64,000 nucleotides of DNA from Rhizobium hidalgonense (GTDB taxonomy: Bacteria > Pseudomonadota > Alphaproteobacteria > Rhizobiales > Rhizobiaceae), in contig NZ_LODW01000127.1 in assembly GCF_002914525.1 (NCBI RefSeq), positions 124,001-188,000 of the forward strand, read 5' to 3'. Shown here piece by piece: positions 42,862-51,137 of the stretch (within the stretch, counting starts at the first letter, position 1; each line of letters begins with the position of its first letter). The position numbers and the translations under genes were made by a program. The notes beneath the pieces were generated by a model, which was not told the origin of the DNA, ran no database searches, and saw nothing but the letters and a program-made list of their open reading frames with translations.

Positions 42862-43554
42862 TCAGGCCTGCACGATGCCGAGCAGCACTGCCTTGGCGAT
42901 CGCCTGGAAGCGGTTGTTGGCGCGGAATTTCAAGATGATTCCGGCTTCGAGATCCCGGGTCTCGTCATGCTTGAGGTCGAGCGCCCGGGCGATCCGCTGG
43001 GTGGAATAGCCTTCCGCCATCAGTTCCAGGCAGCCCCGCTCCTGTGGGGTCAGGCCGGCGCTGTCCTGGTTGTCGTTCAGCGGCGGCTCTTCGATGCTGC
43101 CGTCGAAATCCAGGAGGTCGCCGACCTGCTGGAGCTGGCGGTGCAGCGTCGACATCTCGGCCGTCAGCTCGCGCTTGCGCACCTGCAAGGCCTCGCGGAA
43201 CATCACCTCGGCCCTTTCCTGCGAATCGGCCTTGCGAAGCTCGTCCATCAGTTCCTGGATAACGGCAATCGGCATGCCCGTCTCCCGGCAGACGGTGATG
43301 ACCGCCATGCGCATCACGTCGTCCTGACCGTAGACCCGCATCAGGCCGATGCGATTGGCCGAAATCAATCCCTTTTCTTCGTAAAAATGCAGTGTCCGGT
43401 GCGTAACGCCGAATGCGTTGGCCATATCGGCGATTGGCACCGGACCGTCCGGTAGATCCGGCGGCAGCGCGGCCGAAGGCAGAAACCGGTATTTCGACCG
43501 GGCCTCCGACGCAATACCGGCGGTAGCAAACAGGCGTTTGGAACCGTCTGGCAT
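42862..43554 (-). CDS. MerR-type regulator with C-terminal LuxR-type HTH (chimeric)
   Basis: The 230-residue product has a MerR domain near residues 38-105 (VPIADMANAFGVTHRTLHFYEEKGLISANRIGLMRVYGQDDVMRM), a helical linker and then a second DNA-binding unit of the LuxR/GerE type near 165-228 (LTPQERGCLELMAEGYSTQRIARALDL). Two helix-turn-helix domains from different families in one short protein are unusual. No effector domain is visible. ATG at 43554 has AGGAGGG upstream. A spaced inverted repeat at 43676-43710 may be its site. Confidence 0.85.
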   Translation of the reverse strand: MPDGSKRLFATAGIASEARSKYRFLPSAALPPDLPDGPVPIADMANAFGVTHRTLHFYEEKGLISANRIGLMRVYGQDDVMRMAVITVCRETGMPIAVIQELMDELRKADSQERAEVMFREALQVRKRELTAEMSTLHRQLQQVGDLLDFDGSIEEPPLNDNQDSAGLTPQERGCLELMAEGYSTQRIARALDLKHDETRDLEAGIILKFRANNRFQAIAKAVLLGIVQA

Positions 43555-43999
43555 GAACCCTCCTAGGGCATCGTGTTGCACCTCATGCGGATTTGCCAGT
43601 TGCTTCCCGGGCGCGGCGAGTGGGGTTTTCCTCTAGGCATTTCTTATCGTGGGAAAGAAGCAGTACGCGGCTTACGTTTACGCGACACAATGTCCACGTT
43701 ATGCGTGAACGATCTTTTTTATAAGTGCTAAAAATAATCTCTTTTAAATGGGATAGCAACGCGACGGCATATTTTGCACCGGTTGCCTTGTGTGTTTGCA
43801 GCAAAACATCTGCTGCGCTGCAGTATTTTCCGGTCGTTTTCAAAGGCGACGGGAATTGCTGTTTGCAGTACGCGCGCGGGGTGGACGCCACGTTCCATGA
43901 GCGATCTGCATCGCATCCATCTGCGAATCTCGTTGGCCATCGCGCGGCACTTGGCTTAAAAGCAGGGCCTCTTATTCCCGTGACCGATGGATATAAATC
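43555..43999. other. Long AT-richer intergenic region between merR-luxR and pdxJ
   Basis: The 445-bp spacer between divergent genes is less GC-rich than its surroundings and holds no convincing ORF. It includes a candidate operator (43676-43710), an AT-rich block (43711-43775, TTTTTTATAAGTGC), and a GCAGCAAAACATCTGCTGCGCTGC hairpin stretch near 43797-43821. It is long enough for two promoters or a small RNA. Confidence 0.5.
43676..43710. promoter_or_regulatory. Candidate operator for the MerR-LuxR regulator
   Basis: GTTTACGC (43676-43683) and GCGTGAAC (43703-43710) are near-perfect inverted arms (one mismatch) spaced by 19 nt, about 120 bp before the regulator gene. Its link to the regulator is positional only. 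Confidence 0.35.
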
Positions 44000-44752
44000 A
44001 TGCCCGCCAAGCTATCCGTGAACCTCAACGCCATCGCCATGCTGCGCAACCGACGCGACCTGCCCTGGCCGAGCGTCGAAGCGCTCGGGCGTATCGCGCT
44101 GAAGTCCGGCGCCAGCGGGTTGACCGTGCACCCGCGCCCCGACCAGCGGCACATCCGTTTTTCCGACTTAGCCGTCATCCGCAACCTGATCGACGATGAA
44201 TTCCCCGCGGCCGAGTTCAACATCGAGGGTTACCCCACCGAGGAATTCTTCGAGCTCTGCGCCGGCGCCGCGCCAGAGCAGGTGACGCTGGTGCCCGACG
44301 ATCCCGCGCAGGCAACCTCCGATCACGGCTGGGATTTCCGCAAATACCAGGCCTTCCTGACCGATGCCGTTGCGCGGCTGAAGGCGATGGGATGCCGGGT
44401 CTCGCTGTTTGCCGATGGCGATGGCGATGCGCAGGCGGTCGAGATCGCCAAGGCGGTCGGCGCCGACCGGATCGAACTCTACACCGGCCCCTATGGCGGC
44501 TGCTACGACGCGCCGGAACGGGCGGGCCCGATTCTCGAAGCGCTGGGGAAGACGGCGGATGCGGCTCTGGCGATCGGCCTTGCCGTCAATGCCGGGCATG
44601 ATCTGACGGTCGCAAACCTGCCTGAGCTGGTGAAGCGCATTCCTGATCTGGCTGAGGTTTCGATCGGCCACGGACTGACCGCCGATGCACTGGAATATGG
44701 CATGGCGGAAACGGTTCGGCGGTTCCGCCGTGCTTGTGGGCAGGTGGTTTGA
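44000..44752 (+). CDS. pdxJ: Pyridoxine 5'-phosphate synthase
   Basis: PdxJ condenses 1-deoxyxylulose 5-phosphate with 3-amino-2-oxopropyl phosphate to give pyridoxine 5'-phosphate, the last ring-forming step of vitamin B6 synthesis. The 250-residue product shows MPAKLSVNLNAIAMLRNRRDLPWPS, the active-site segment GLTVHPRPDQRHIRFSDL, EFNIEGYPTEEF, VTLVPDDPAQATSDHGWDF and the C-terminal EVSIGHGLTADALEYG. It stands alone, preceded by a long AT-richer spacer. Confidence 0.95.
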   Translation: MPAKLSVNLNAIAMLRNRRDLPWPSVEALGRIALKSGASGLTVHPRPDQRHIRFSDLAVIRNLIDDEFPAAEFNIEGYPTEEFFELCAGAAPEQVTLVPDDPAQATSDHGWDFRKYQAFLTDAVARLKAMGCRVSLFADGDGDAQAVEIAKAVGADRIELYTGPYGGCYDAPERAGPILEALGKTADAALAIGLAVNAGHDLTVANLPELVKRIPDLAEVSIGHGLTADALEYGMAETVRRFRRACGQVV

Positions 44753-45117
44753 CAGTATCGTCCAGCAGTGCCTGGGGTTACCCCCTCTGCCCAGCCGATC
44801 TCCCCCACAGGTGGGGAGATCGGCTGGGCGCGATGGTTTCCCCAAATAACTACCGTATAGCTGCTGCGCTACGGCAGTGGGGGAACGAAGGTCCAACCTC
44901 TTGCCGATCTCCACCCTTGTGGGGGAGATGCCCGGCAGGGCAGAGGGGGGCCTACACGGCACTTCCTCTCCTCCGTCATTTCTGTCCTCAGGGCTTGGCC
45001 CGCGCGATTTTACAGGAATTCACGCACGGCGCGTCCGTGCCGTGCGTAACTTATTTGACGTGAAGCTTCCTCACTCGCACTGCATCCCTGCGATGTTGCG
45101 CGGGGATGTATGAGAGA
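44753..45117. other. Intergenic region between convergent pdxJ and NmrA-like gene
   Basis: This 365-bp spacer is mostly the palindromic element at 44779-44951. It also contains a hairpin ACGCACGG-CGCGT-CCGTGC near 45022-45042 and a stretch CTGCATCCCTGCG...CGCGGGGATG near 45079-45108. No gene is seen. Confidence 0.6.
44779..44951. repeat. Palindromic intergenic repeat, family D, with 17-bp hairpin
   Basis: The outer ends are inverted (left ACCCCCTCTGCCCAGC, right GCCCGGCAGGGCAGAGGGGG). The left end contains a perfect 17-bp stem with a 7-nt loop at 44789-44829 (first arm GCCCAGCCGATCTCCCC). The right end repeats GCCGATCTCCACCC...GGGGGAGATGCCC imperfectly. A short remnant of the same style (ACCCCCTCTGGTCGGCAGGG) appears at 55852. 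Confidence 0.7.
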
Positions 45118-46017
45118 TCAATGGCTGCCGGCCGCCGTCAGCGCAGCCTTATGCGCCACGAAGAAATCCTTCAGCGTCTGCGGCTGTTTGCCCGTCAGCT
45201 TGGTGAAGTCCCCGGTGACGATGTCGAACTTGCCGGCGCGGATATTGGCGTCGGCTGACACCAGCATGTCGGCGACGAAGCCGGGGAGACCGGCGCCGCG
45301 GATACCCTGGCCGAGCTGTTCGTCATTGACGTCGATCACGTCGAGTGGCTTGCCGGCGGCTTCGGAAACGATGGCGGCGATCTGCCGGTTGTTCAGCGAT
45401 GCCGTGCCCGTCAGCGTATAGGTGGCGCTCTCGGATGTGCGGGAGGCAAGAGCTGCGGCGATAGCCAGGGCGCAGTCGTCTCGCGCGATGGTCGAGACCT
45501 TGCCGTCGCCCGTGGCGCTGTACCATTTGCCGCCCTGCAGGTTGTGCGGCATGCCGTGCAGGTAATTGTCGTGATACCAGGCGTTGCGGAAGATCGTATA
45601 GGCGATGCCGCTTGCCTTAACGGTGTTTTCGCTGCCGAGGTGATCGGGTGCGAAGGTGACGAGCGAATCGTCTGGCGCCGGCATCGAGGTATAGGCGATG
45701 TGCTTAACGCCTGCCTTGGCGGCAGCAGTGACGGCGGCCTTGTGCTGGGTGAGGCGTTTGCCGGGGGTATCAAGCGCATCGGTGCTGATGATCAGCAGCC
45801 GGTCGACGCCCGAAAAAGCCTTCTCCAGGCCGGCTTGATCATCGAAATCGGCCTTGCGGGTAACGACGCCCTTGTCTTCGAGAGCGGAGAGCTTCTCGGG
45901 GCTGCGCGTTGCCGCGACGATCCTGCCCGGGGCGACATTGTAGGTTTCGATGAGGTGGTGGATGACACGCTGGCCGAGCTGTCCGGCAGCACCGGTGACC
46001 AGGATGGTTTCGCTCAT
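45118..46017 (-). CDS. NmrA-family NAD(P)-binding quinone oxidoreductase-like protein
   Basis: The 299-residue product is an atypical SDR of the QorB/TMR type: ETILVTGAAGQLGQRVIHHLI is the nucleotide site, VKHIAYTSMPAPDDS replaces the catalytic triad, and YTLTGTASLNNRQIAAIVSEAAGKPLDVIDV is characteristic. It is divergent from an HxlR regulator, the usual genetic setting of quinone/NAD(P)H sensors such as QorR/QorB. Confidence 0.88.
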   Translation of the reverse strand: MSETILVTGAAGQLGQRVIHHLIETYNVAPGRIVAATRSPEKLSALEDKGVVTRKADFDDQAGLEKAFSGVDRLLIISTDALDTPGKRLTQHKAAVTAAAKAGVKHIAYTSMPAPDDSLVTFAPDHLGSENTVKASGIAYTIFRNAWYHDNYLHGMPHNLQGGKWYSATGDGKVSTIARDDCALAIAAALASRTSESATYTLTGTASLNNRQIAAIVSEAAGKPLDVIDVNDEQLGQGIRGAGLPGFVADMLVSADANIRAGKFDIVTGDFTKLTGKQPQTLKDFFVAHKAALTAAGSH

Positions 46018-46045
46018 ACGTCATTTCCTTCTGCGTTTGACGGCG

Positions 46046-46060
46046 GTCTCAAAAAGAGAC
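46046..46060. promoter_or_regulatory. Inverted repeat in nmrA/hxlR spacer
   Basis: GTCTC-AAAAA-GAGAC, a perfect 5-bp inverted repeat 29 bp before the NmrA-like start, is a candidate HxlR-type operator. Support is symmetry and position only. Confidence 0.35.
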
Positions 46061-46139
46061 TAACACTAGAATAGGAATTGACTTCGCGGTGTAAAGGAGG
46101 CAGTTTTTGGGCTGCAAGTTACCAAAAGGGAACCAGCAG

Positions 46140-46556
46140 ATGAGCGGCGAGGTCTTCAGCCTCAAGAACAGGATGCCGGGGATGCGGCGCGAGATCGATC
46201 TCGCCGGCCTCGATTTTTCTAACTGCCCGGTCAGGGACATGATGCAGCACATCGGCGGCAAATGGTCGACGCTGCTGCTCGAAGTGCTGGCAGCCGAGCC
46301 CCGCCGCTTCGGCGAACTGCGGCGCATGCTTCCCGATATTTCGCAGCGCATGCTGACGCAGACGCTGCGCGACCTTCAGAGGGATGGTTATGTCAATCGC
46401 GAAGTCTTCCCGACCAAGCCGCCCAGCGTCGAATACTCGATGACGGAACTCGGCCGTTCGCTCTACCAACCGCTGTCGCAACTGTTGAACTGGGCGGAGG
46501 CGAATCATGATGCCGTTCGCGCCGCCCGTTCGCGTTTCGATTCTGCCGACATCTAG
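46140..46556 (+). CDS. HxlR-family transcriptional regulator
   Basis: The 138-residue product is a winged-helix regulator: CPVRDMMQHIGGKWSTLLLEVLAAEPRRFGELRRMLPDISQRMLTQTLRDLQRDGYVNREVFPTKPPSVEYSMTE is the entire HxlR domain, with Cys near residue 26 in the typical redox-sensing position. ATG at 46140 is chosen; TTG at 46107 would add 11 residues. It is divergent from the NmrA-like gene, which it probably represses, and its stop overlaps the convergent MFS stop. Confidence 0.9.
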   Translation: MSGEVFSLKNRMPGMRREIDLAGLDFSNCPVRDMMQHIGGKWSTLLLEVLAAEPRRFGELRRMLPDISQRMLTQTLRDLQRDGYVNREVFPTKPPSVEYSMTELGRSLYQPLSQLLNWAEANHDAVRAARSRFDSADI

Positions 46557-47767
46557 GCCGATTTGCCGCGGCCCTCCGTCAGGAACAGCAGGAAGGCGAG
46601 GGCCGGGAAGGCGAAGCCGATCCAGGCGGTCATCGTCCAGCCGCCGGTCGCATAGGCCCAGCCGCCGAGCGCCGAGCCGATCGCGCCGCCGGCAAAGAAG
46701 GTGGCCATGAAGAGGCCGTTCAGCCGGCTGCGGTGTTCCGGGTTCAAGCCGTAAATGGCGCGCTGGCCGCAGACGAGATTAGTCGTGACCCCGAAATCGA
46801 GCGTGATCGCGGCCACGGTCAAAAGGATCAGGGCGGTGAGCGAGCCGTCGTTTGCGAAATGACTGATCAGGAAGGACGCCATGCCGAGCAGCATGGCGAT
46901 GGTCGAGGCGATCTTCGTCATGCCGCGGTCGGCAAGTCGGCCGGCGATCGGTGAGGCGATGGCGCCGGCGGCGCCGGCGAGCGCGAAGAGGGCGATGCCG
47001 TTCTGCGTCAGGCCGAAAGCCGGGCTTGCGAGCAGCAGCGGCGTCGTCGTCCAGAACAGGCTGAAGGCGCCGAACATGCCGGCCTGGTAGAGGGCGCGGC
47101 GCTGCAGCACACGCGAGGTGAGCGCCAGATGGGCCATAGAGGCGAGCAGCTCGCCGTAGCGCAGTTTCGTCTTCGGCCGCCGGACCGGCAAGTTGGCGCG
47201 CAGGACGATGGCGAGCACGAGCATCAGCACCGCGGTGATGTAATAGACCATGTGCCAGGAGGAGGCCTCGGCAACGAAGCTGGCGAAGGGGCGGGCGAGC
47301 ATGATGCCGCAGAGCAGGCCGCTCATGACATTGCCGACGACCTGGCCGCGCGTTGCATCCGGCGCCATGTTCGCGGCGAAGGGAACCAAAACCTGAACGG
47401 CGACCGATGACAGGCCGATGCAGAGCGAGGCGACGAGGAAGGCCGTGGGCGTCGACGACAGTGCTGCGCCGATCAATGCAACGGCAGAGACGGCGATCAG
47501 CATAAGCACCAGACGGCGGTTTTCCGTGAGGTCGCCGAGCGGCACGATCAGCAGCAGGCCGAGGCCGTAGCCGATCTGCGTCAGCGTGACGATCAGGCCG
47601 GTGGCGGCCGGCGTGAAGCCGAGTTCGGCGCTGATTAAGCCGGCAAGCGGCTGGCCGTAATAGAGATTGGCGGCCACCAGCCCGCAGGCGGCGGCGAAAA
47701 GAAAGGTGAGCCAGGGAGATAGCGCCCGTGGAATGGCCTTATCCGGCGTGGTGGCTGAAACGCTCAT
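46553..47767 (-). CDS. MFS transporter (drug:proton antiporter-like)
   Basis: The 404-residue product has twelve membrane helices and the MFS signature loop IVPLGDLTENRRLVLML between helices 2 and 3, repeated as SPIAGRLADRGMTKIAS in the second half. It is probably an efflux pump. ATG at 47767 has CGGAG upstream. The TetR gene lies directly upstream on the same strand (98-bp gap), and a perfect palindrome precedes tetR, so both are likely under TetR control. Confidence 0.9.
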   Translation of the reverse strand: MSVSATTPDKAIPRALSPWLTFLFAAACGLVAANLYYGQPLAGLISAELGFTPAATGLIVTLTQIGYGLGLLLIVPLGDLTENRRLVLMLIAVSAVALIGAALSSTPTAFLVASLCIGLSSVAVQVLVPFAANMAPDATRGQVVGNVMSGLLCGIMLARPFASFVAEASSWHMVYYITAVLMLVLAIVLRANLPVRRPKTKLRYGELLASMAHLALTSRVLQRRALYQAGMFGAFSLFWTTTPLLLASPAFGLTQNGIALFALAGAAGAIASPIAGRLADRGMTKIASTIAMLLGMASFLISHFANDGSLTALILLTVAAITLDFGVTTNLVCGQRAIYGLNPEHRSRLNGLFMATFFAGGAIGSALGGWAYATGGWTMTAWIGFAFPALAFLLFLTEGRGKSA

Positions 47768-47865
47768 TGGAAACTCCGGTATGAATGAAAAATGTAGTCG
47801 CAAATCGTCTTGCCGCCGGCCACCCATTTCCCGCCGGGGAATGCCGGGCATTTCTCCGGGAAGTA

Positions 47866-48489
47866 TCAGGTCACCAGCTTCATCGCGGCTTCGGCAGCCG
47901 CCGCCATTTGCTCGCCGCTGCGTCCCGCCTTGCCGATAACGCGCATGCCCTTGGTGAGGCAGAGCAGGGCAAGTGCTACCCCCGAGACATCGAGATCCGC
48001 CGAAATCGAGCCGTCGGACTGGCCGAGGCGGATGAGGTCGGCGAGAAGCGTCTCGTCGGTCGTGAAGGCGGTGGCGACCCGCTCGGCCGCCTCTTCGTCG
48101 AAGAGCGCGAGATCGCCGGCGCTGCCGACGACGAGGCACCCCTGCCTGCCGATTTCACCGTGCGAAGAGCCGGCAAAGAAGGTGATCAGCTCATGGAGCT
48201 TTTCGCGGCCGGTCTCGACGCCGGCGAGTTTCGCGCCGAGCAGGCCGCGGCGTACGGCGCGGTAGCGATCGAAGGCGGCCAGGAAGATGCCGCGCTTGTC
48301 GCCGAAGGCCTTGTAGACGCTGCCTGATGCAAGCCCCATGGCGTCGGTAAGTTCGCTGATCGATGCGGCGTTGTAGCCACGCTCAGAAAAGACGCGGAGG
48401 GCGGCGTCGAGGGCGGCCTCCGCATCGAATTCCCGCGGACGGCCGCGGCCCCGGGACTTCGCTTGATGGTCGAGGGTCATTGTGTTCAT
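47866..48489 (-). CDS. TetR-family transcriptional regulator
   Basis: The 207-residue product has the N-terminal HTH DAALRVFSERGYNAASISELTDAMGLASGSVYKAFGDKRGIFLAAFDRY and a helical ligand domain with a Cys in GEIGRQGCLVVGSAGD. This type (AcuR/ComR-like) often senses electrophiles. It lies just before the MFS exporter gene; a perfect 16-bp palindrome sits 12 bp upstream of its start. Confidence 0.92.
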   Translation of the reverse strand: MNTMTLDHQAKSRGRGRPREFDAEAALDAALRVFSERGYNAASISELTDAMGLASGSVYKAFGDKRGIFLAAFDRYRAVRRGLLGAKLAGVETGREKLHELITFFAGSSHGEIGRQGCLVVGSAGDLALFDEEAAERVATAFTTDETLLADLIRLGQSDGSISADLDVSGVALALLCLTKGMRVIGKAGRSGEQMAAAAEAAMKLVT

Positions 48490-48500
48490 GCCCCTAATTA

Positions 48501-48516
48501 GGAAACGATCGTTTCC
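48501..48516. promoter_or_regulatory. TetR operator
   Basis: GGAAACGATCGTTTCC is a perfect 16-bp palindrome, 12 bp before the tetR start codon, where it would overlap the promoter. TATA-like promoter elements are not clear. Confidence 0.75.
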
Positions 48517-48557
48517 AAATCAAGCAAAATTTTGCGCCGCGGCAAGCGGGAGGTGAA

Positions 48558-49475
48558 TCACAAGATCAGAACCCAGTTTTGGCCGTTGGCTTCCGGACCG
48601 AACATTCGATGTCTCTCCTCGGAGACAAGGCGGAAGCCTGTTTTGACGTAGATGGCGCGGGCGGTTTCCAGCATGTCGTTGGTCCAGAGCTGGAGCTCGC
48701 TGTAGCCCTTCTGCCTGCAAAAGCGGATGCATTCGTCGACCAGCAGCTTGCCAAGCCCGAGGCCGCGGGCTGATTTGTCGACATAGAGCAGTCGCAGCTT
48801 GGCGATGCCGTCGCCGCCATTGGTGACGAGGACGGAGCCGACATTGACGCCGCCGCGTTCGGCGATCCAGCAATATTCGAGCGCAGGATCGAAATTGGCG
48901 AGGAATTTTCCGGCGACCTCGGCGACCAGCGCCTCGAAGCGCAGATCCCAGCCATATTCCGCGGTATAGAAGCGGCTCTGGCTCTGGACGATCCAGCCGA
49001 TATCACCGGCGCGATGGGCGCGGATGATGGCGGGTGCGGGCTTGGCCGCCGGGTCGAGCAGGGCGCGGATCGTGTCCATGGCGGAAACGACGGCTTGCGG
49101 CTCGCCGATCGCGAGATTGTCAAAACGGGCGGCGATCTGGGCATTGGCGCGCCGACCGAGTTCCTCGAACTCCTCGCGTCCCCGGTCGGTGACATTGATG
49201 ATTAGGCTGCGCAGATCGGCCGGATCGGGATCGGTCCTGATCAGCCCTTCGGCGCGGAAACGCTTGAGGATGCGGCTGAGATAGGCGGCGTCGAGATGCA
49301 GGTCGCGGACAAGTGCTGCGGCACTGACGCCGTCATGCGAGCCGATCTCGAAGAGGATGCGGGCATCCGTCAGCGTATAGGGCGAGTCGAGATAGGCCTT
49401 GTTCAGGAGGCCAAGGAAATTCGTATAGAAGCGGTTGAAATCGCGGGCTGTTTCGATGAGGGCGATGTCGGACAT
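48558..49475 (-). CDS. MarR-type regulator fused to GNAT acetyltransferase
   Basis: The 305-residue product joins a MarR winged helix (residues about 10-140; LTDARILFEIGSHDGVSAAALVRDLHLDAAYLSRILKRFRAEGLI) to a GNAT N-acetyltransferase domain (about 155-305; LRLLYVDKSARGLGLGKLLVDECIRFCRQKGYSELQLWTNDM, the acetyl-CoA-binding motif A). Such fusions are common in rhizobia; the acetyl acceptor is not known. ATG at 49475 has TTTGGAGATCACC before it. A perfect palindrome lies 203 bp upstream, with a palindromic repeat between. Confidence 0.9.
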   Translation of the reverse strand: MSDIALIETARDFNRFYTNFLGLLNKAYLDSPYTLTDARILFEIGSHDGVSAAALVRDLHLDAAYLSRILKRFRAEGLIRTDPDPADLRSLIINVTDRGREEFEELGRRANAQIAARFDNLAIGEPQAVVSAMDTIRALLDPAAKPAPAIIRAHRAGDIGWIVQSQSRFYTAEYGWDLRFEALVAEVAGKFLANFDPALEYCWIAERGGVNVGSVLVTNGGDGIAKLRLLYVDKSARGLGLGKLLVDECIRFCRQKGYSELQLWTNDMLETARAIYVKTGFRLVSEERHRMFGPEANGQNWVLIL

Positions 49476-49532
49476 GGTGATCTCCAAAGGGAGATCTTGT
49501 CAGGTTGGTGACAAGCCCCGCTCCTTGCTCGC

Positions 49533-49610
49533 CGTCATCCTCGCCTTGTGCCGAGGATCTGCTGCACGATCAACCGGAAGCAGAGGCTCGGTGCAAGCCC
49601 GAGCATGACG
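49533..49610. repeat. Palindromic intergenic repeat, family B, copy 2
   Basis: Ends CGTCATCCTCGCCTTGTG and CAAGCCCGAGCATGACG are inverted, with GAGGATCTGCTGC inside; it matches the element at 28848-28924. It lies in the leader of the MarR-GNAT gene, between the gene and its presumed operator. Confidence 0.7.
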
Positions 49611-49677
49611 AAAGAAGGGTTGGCCGACGGTGTCAACAAACTGACAAAAGTCTCCGAATGAAGACCTTTGTCATGCA

Positions 49678-49700
49678 TTTAGTTGACTGAGTCAACTAAA
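49678..49700. promoter_or_regulatory. MarR-type operator (perfect 23-bp palindrome)
   Basis: The arms TTTAGTTGACT and AGTCAACTAAA are perfect around a central G. The core TTGAC/GTCAA layout is typical of MarR-GNAT targets. It is 203 bp from the marR-gnat start, separated by a repeat element, and 13 bp past the end of the racemase gene. Confidence 0.7.
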
Positions 49701-49712
49701 TTGTCAGCCACC

Positions 49713-50432
49713 TCAGGCGGCTTCCTCTTCCACTTCTTCCTCTGCCCCAAGAGCGAATTCCACCGCTGCCCGGGCATGGATCGCAGTCGTATCGAAGCCC
49801 GGCAGCGGCAGGCGGTTGGGGTCGAGGATCAGGCAGATCTCGGTGCACCCGAGGATGATGCTGTCGGCGCCGTTGTCGACAGCGCGGTCGATGATGTCGA
49901 TCAGCTTTTCGCGCGAGCTGTCGTGTACCCTACCGGCGCAGAGCTCATTGAAGATGATGTCGTGTACTGTGGTGCGGTCGGCGGCGTCGGGCACCATGAT
50001 GTCGATGCCAAGGCCCTTCATGCGCTCGGCGTAGAAGCCGTGCTCCATCGTGTAGCGGGTGGCAAGCAGCAGCGGGCGCTTGCGGCCGGCCGCATGCAGC
50101 GATTTCGCCGTCTCGTCGATGATGTGGATCAGCGGCACGGAAATCTTCGCCGCGACTTCATCGGCGATCAGGTGCATGGTGTTGGTGCAGATCAGGACGC
50201 AGCCGGCGCCGCCTACCTGAAGGCGCAGAGCCACGTCGGCGAGGCGGCGGGCGGCCATATCCCAGTCGCCGGCCTTCTGAAGAGCGACGATCGCTTCGAA
50301 ATTGACCGAATGCAGGATGAGCTCGGCCGAGGCGAGGCCGCCCTTGCGGGCGCGCACCATCTCGTTGACCAGGCGGTAGTAGACCGCCGAACTTTCGAAA
50401 CTCATGCCGCCGATCAGGCCGATCGTATCCAT
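49713..50432 (-). CDS. Aspartate/glutamate racemase family protein
   Basis: The 239-residue product is a cofactor-free Asp/Glu racemase-type enzyme. Motifs with the two catalytic cysteines are ICTNTMHL (first Cys, near residue 82) and ILGCTEICLIL (second Cys, near 195); the N-terminus is IGLIGGMSFESSAVYYRLVNEMV. The C-terminus is Glu-rich. ATG at 50432 is chosen over 50477. It is divergent from an AsnC-type regulator. Confidence 0.9.
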   Translation of the reverse strand: MDTIGLIGGMSFESSAVYYRLVNEMVRARKGGLASAELILHSVNFEAIVALQKAGDWDMAARRLADVALRLQVGGAGCVLICTNTMHLIADEVAAKISVPLIHIIDETAKSLHAAGRKRPLLLATRYTMEHGFYAERMKGLGIDIMVPDAADRTTVHDIIFNELCAGRVHDSSREKLIDIIDRAVDNGADSIILGCTEICLILDPNRLPLPGFDTTAIHARAAVEFALGAEEEVEEEAA

Positions 50433-50530
50433 CTCTTCATGCTCCTCATGCTTCGAGTTGCGAAAATAATGCCGCAATGCCCGCGCGGTGTGTTTGCTTT
50501 ATTTGTCCTGCGCGTCCAATACATGCTATT

Positions 50531-50562
50531 ATTTTGCGCGATTTGGAGAGAACGCGCAAAAT
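50531..50562. promoter_or_regulatory. AsnC/Lrp-type operator
   Basis: ATTTTGCGCG (50531-50540) and CGCGCAAAAT (50553-50562) are perfect 10-bp inverted arms 12 bp apart. They lie 22 bp before the asnC-like start and in the spacer shared with the racemase. A weaker TTGCG...CGCAA pair at 50457-50476 precedes the racemase. Confidence 0.65.
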
Positions 50563-50584
50563 TGGGGCGGGAGGTGATTTACGC

Positions 50585-51049
50585 ATGCTTGACGATCGCG
50601 ACAGACGCATTCTCGACATGCTGCAGAAAGATGCAGGCATATCCGTGACCGATCTGGCCGAGCGCGTGGCGCTTTCGGTGTCGGCCTGCTCACGGCGGAT
50701 CCAGCGGTTGGAAGACAGCGGCCATATCGCCAGACGCATCGTCGTGCTCGATCGGGAGAAAATGGGTGTGCCGACCACGGTCTTCGCGCTGGTAAAGACG
50801 GCGCACCATTCCGATGAATGGACGGAAACCTTCCGCCGGATCATCGCCGACATTCCCGAGATCGTCGAGGCGCACCGGCTGACCGGCAATCACGACTACA
50901 TCCTGAAGATCGTGCTGCCGCGCGTCGAGCATTACGACGTGATCTATAAGCAGATCGTGCGCAAGCTCGAACTCTTCGACGTCTCGGCGTCGATCTCGAT
51001 GGAAGAATTGAAACATGGAATGGCGATACCGGTGGGCTACGCTAGGTGA
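50585..51049 (+). CDS. Lrp/AsnC-family transcriptional regulator
   Basis: The 154-residue product has the AsnC HTH (LDDRDRRILDMLQKDAGISVTDLAERVALSVSACSRRIQRLEDSGHI) and a RAM ligand domain (VFALVKTAHHSDEW, IVEAHRLTGNHDYILKIVLP). ATG at 50585 has GGGAGGTG upstream. It diverges from the racemase gene, and the pair share an inverted repeat, so it probably senses an amino acid and controls racemase expression. Confidence 0.92.
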   Translation: MLDDRDRRILDMLQKDAGISVTDLAERVALSVSACSRRIQRLEDSGHIARRIVVLDREKMGVPTTVFALVKTAHHSDEWTETFRRIIADIPEIVEAHRLTGNHDYILKIVLPRVEHYDVIYKQIVRKLELFDVSASISMEELKHGMAIPVGYAR

Positions 51050-51137
51050 AGGTGTCATGCTGGAAAAAACAAGGTTCGATTGCGGGAAAAGCCGATAGTA
51101 CTCGGCCCTATCGATAGCGATTTATTTGTCTCGATAC

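Noticed and set aside
44779..44951. CRISPR-like repeat array
   Set aside because: It is one palindromic element with inverted, not regularly spaced direct, repeats; no spacers or cas genes are present.
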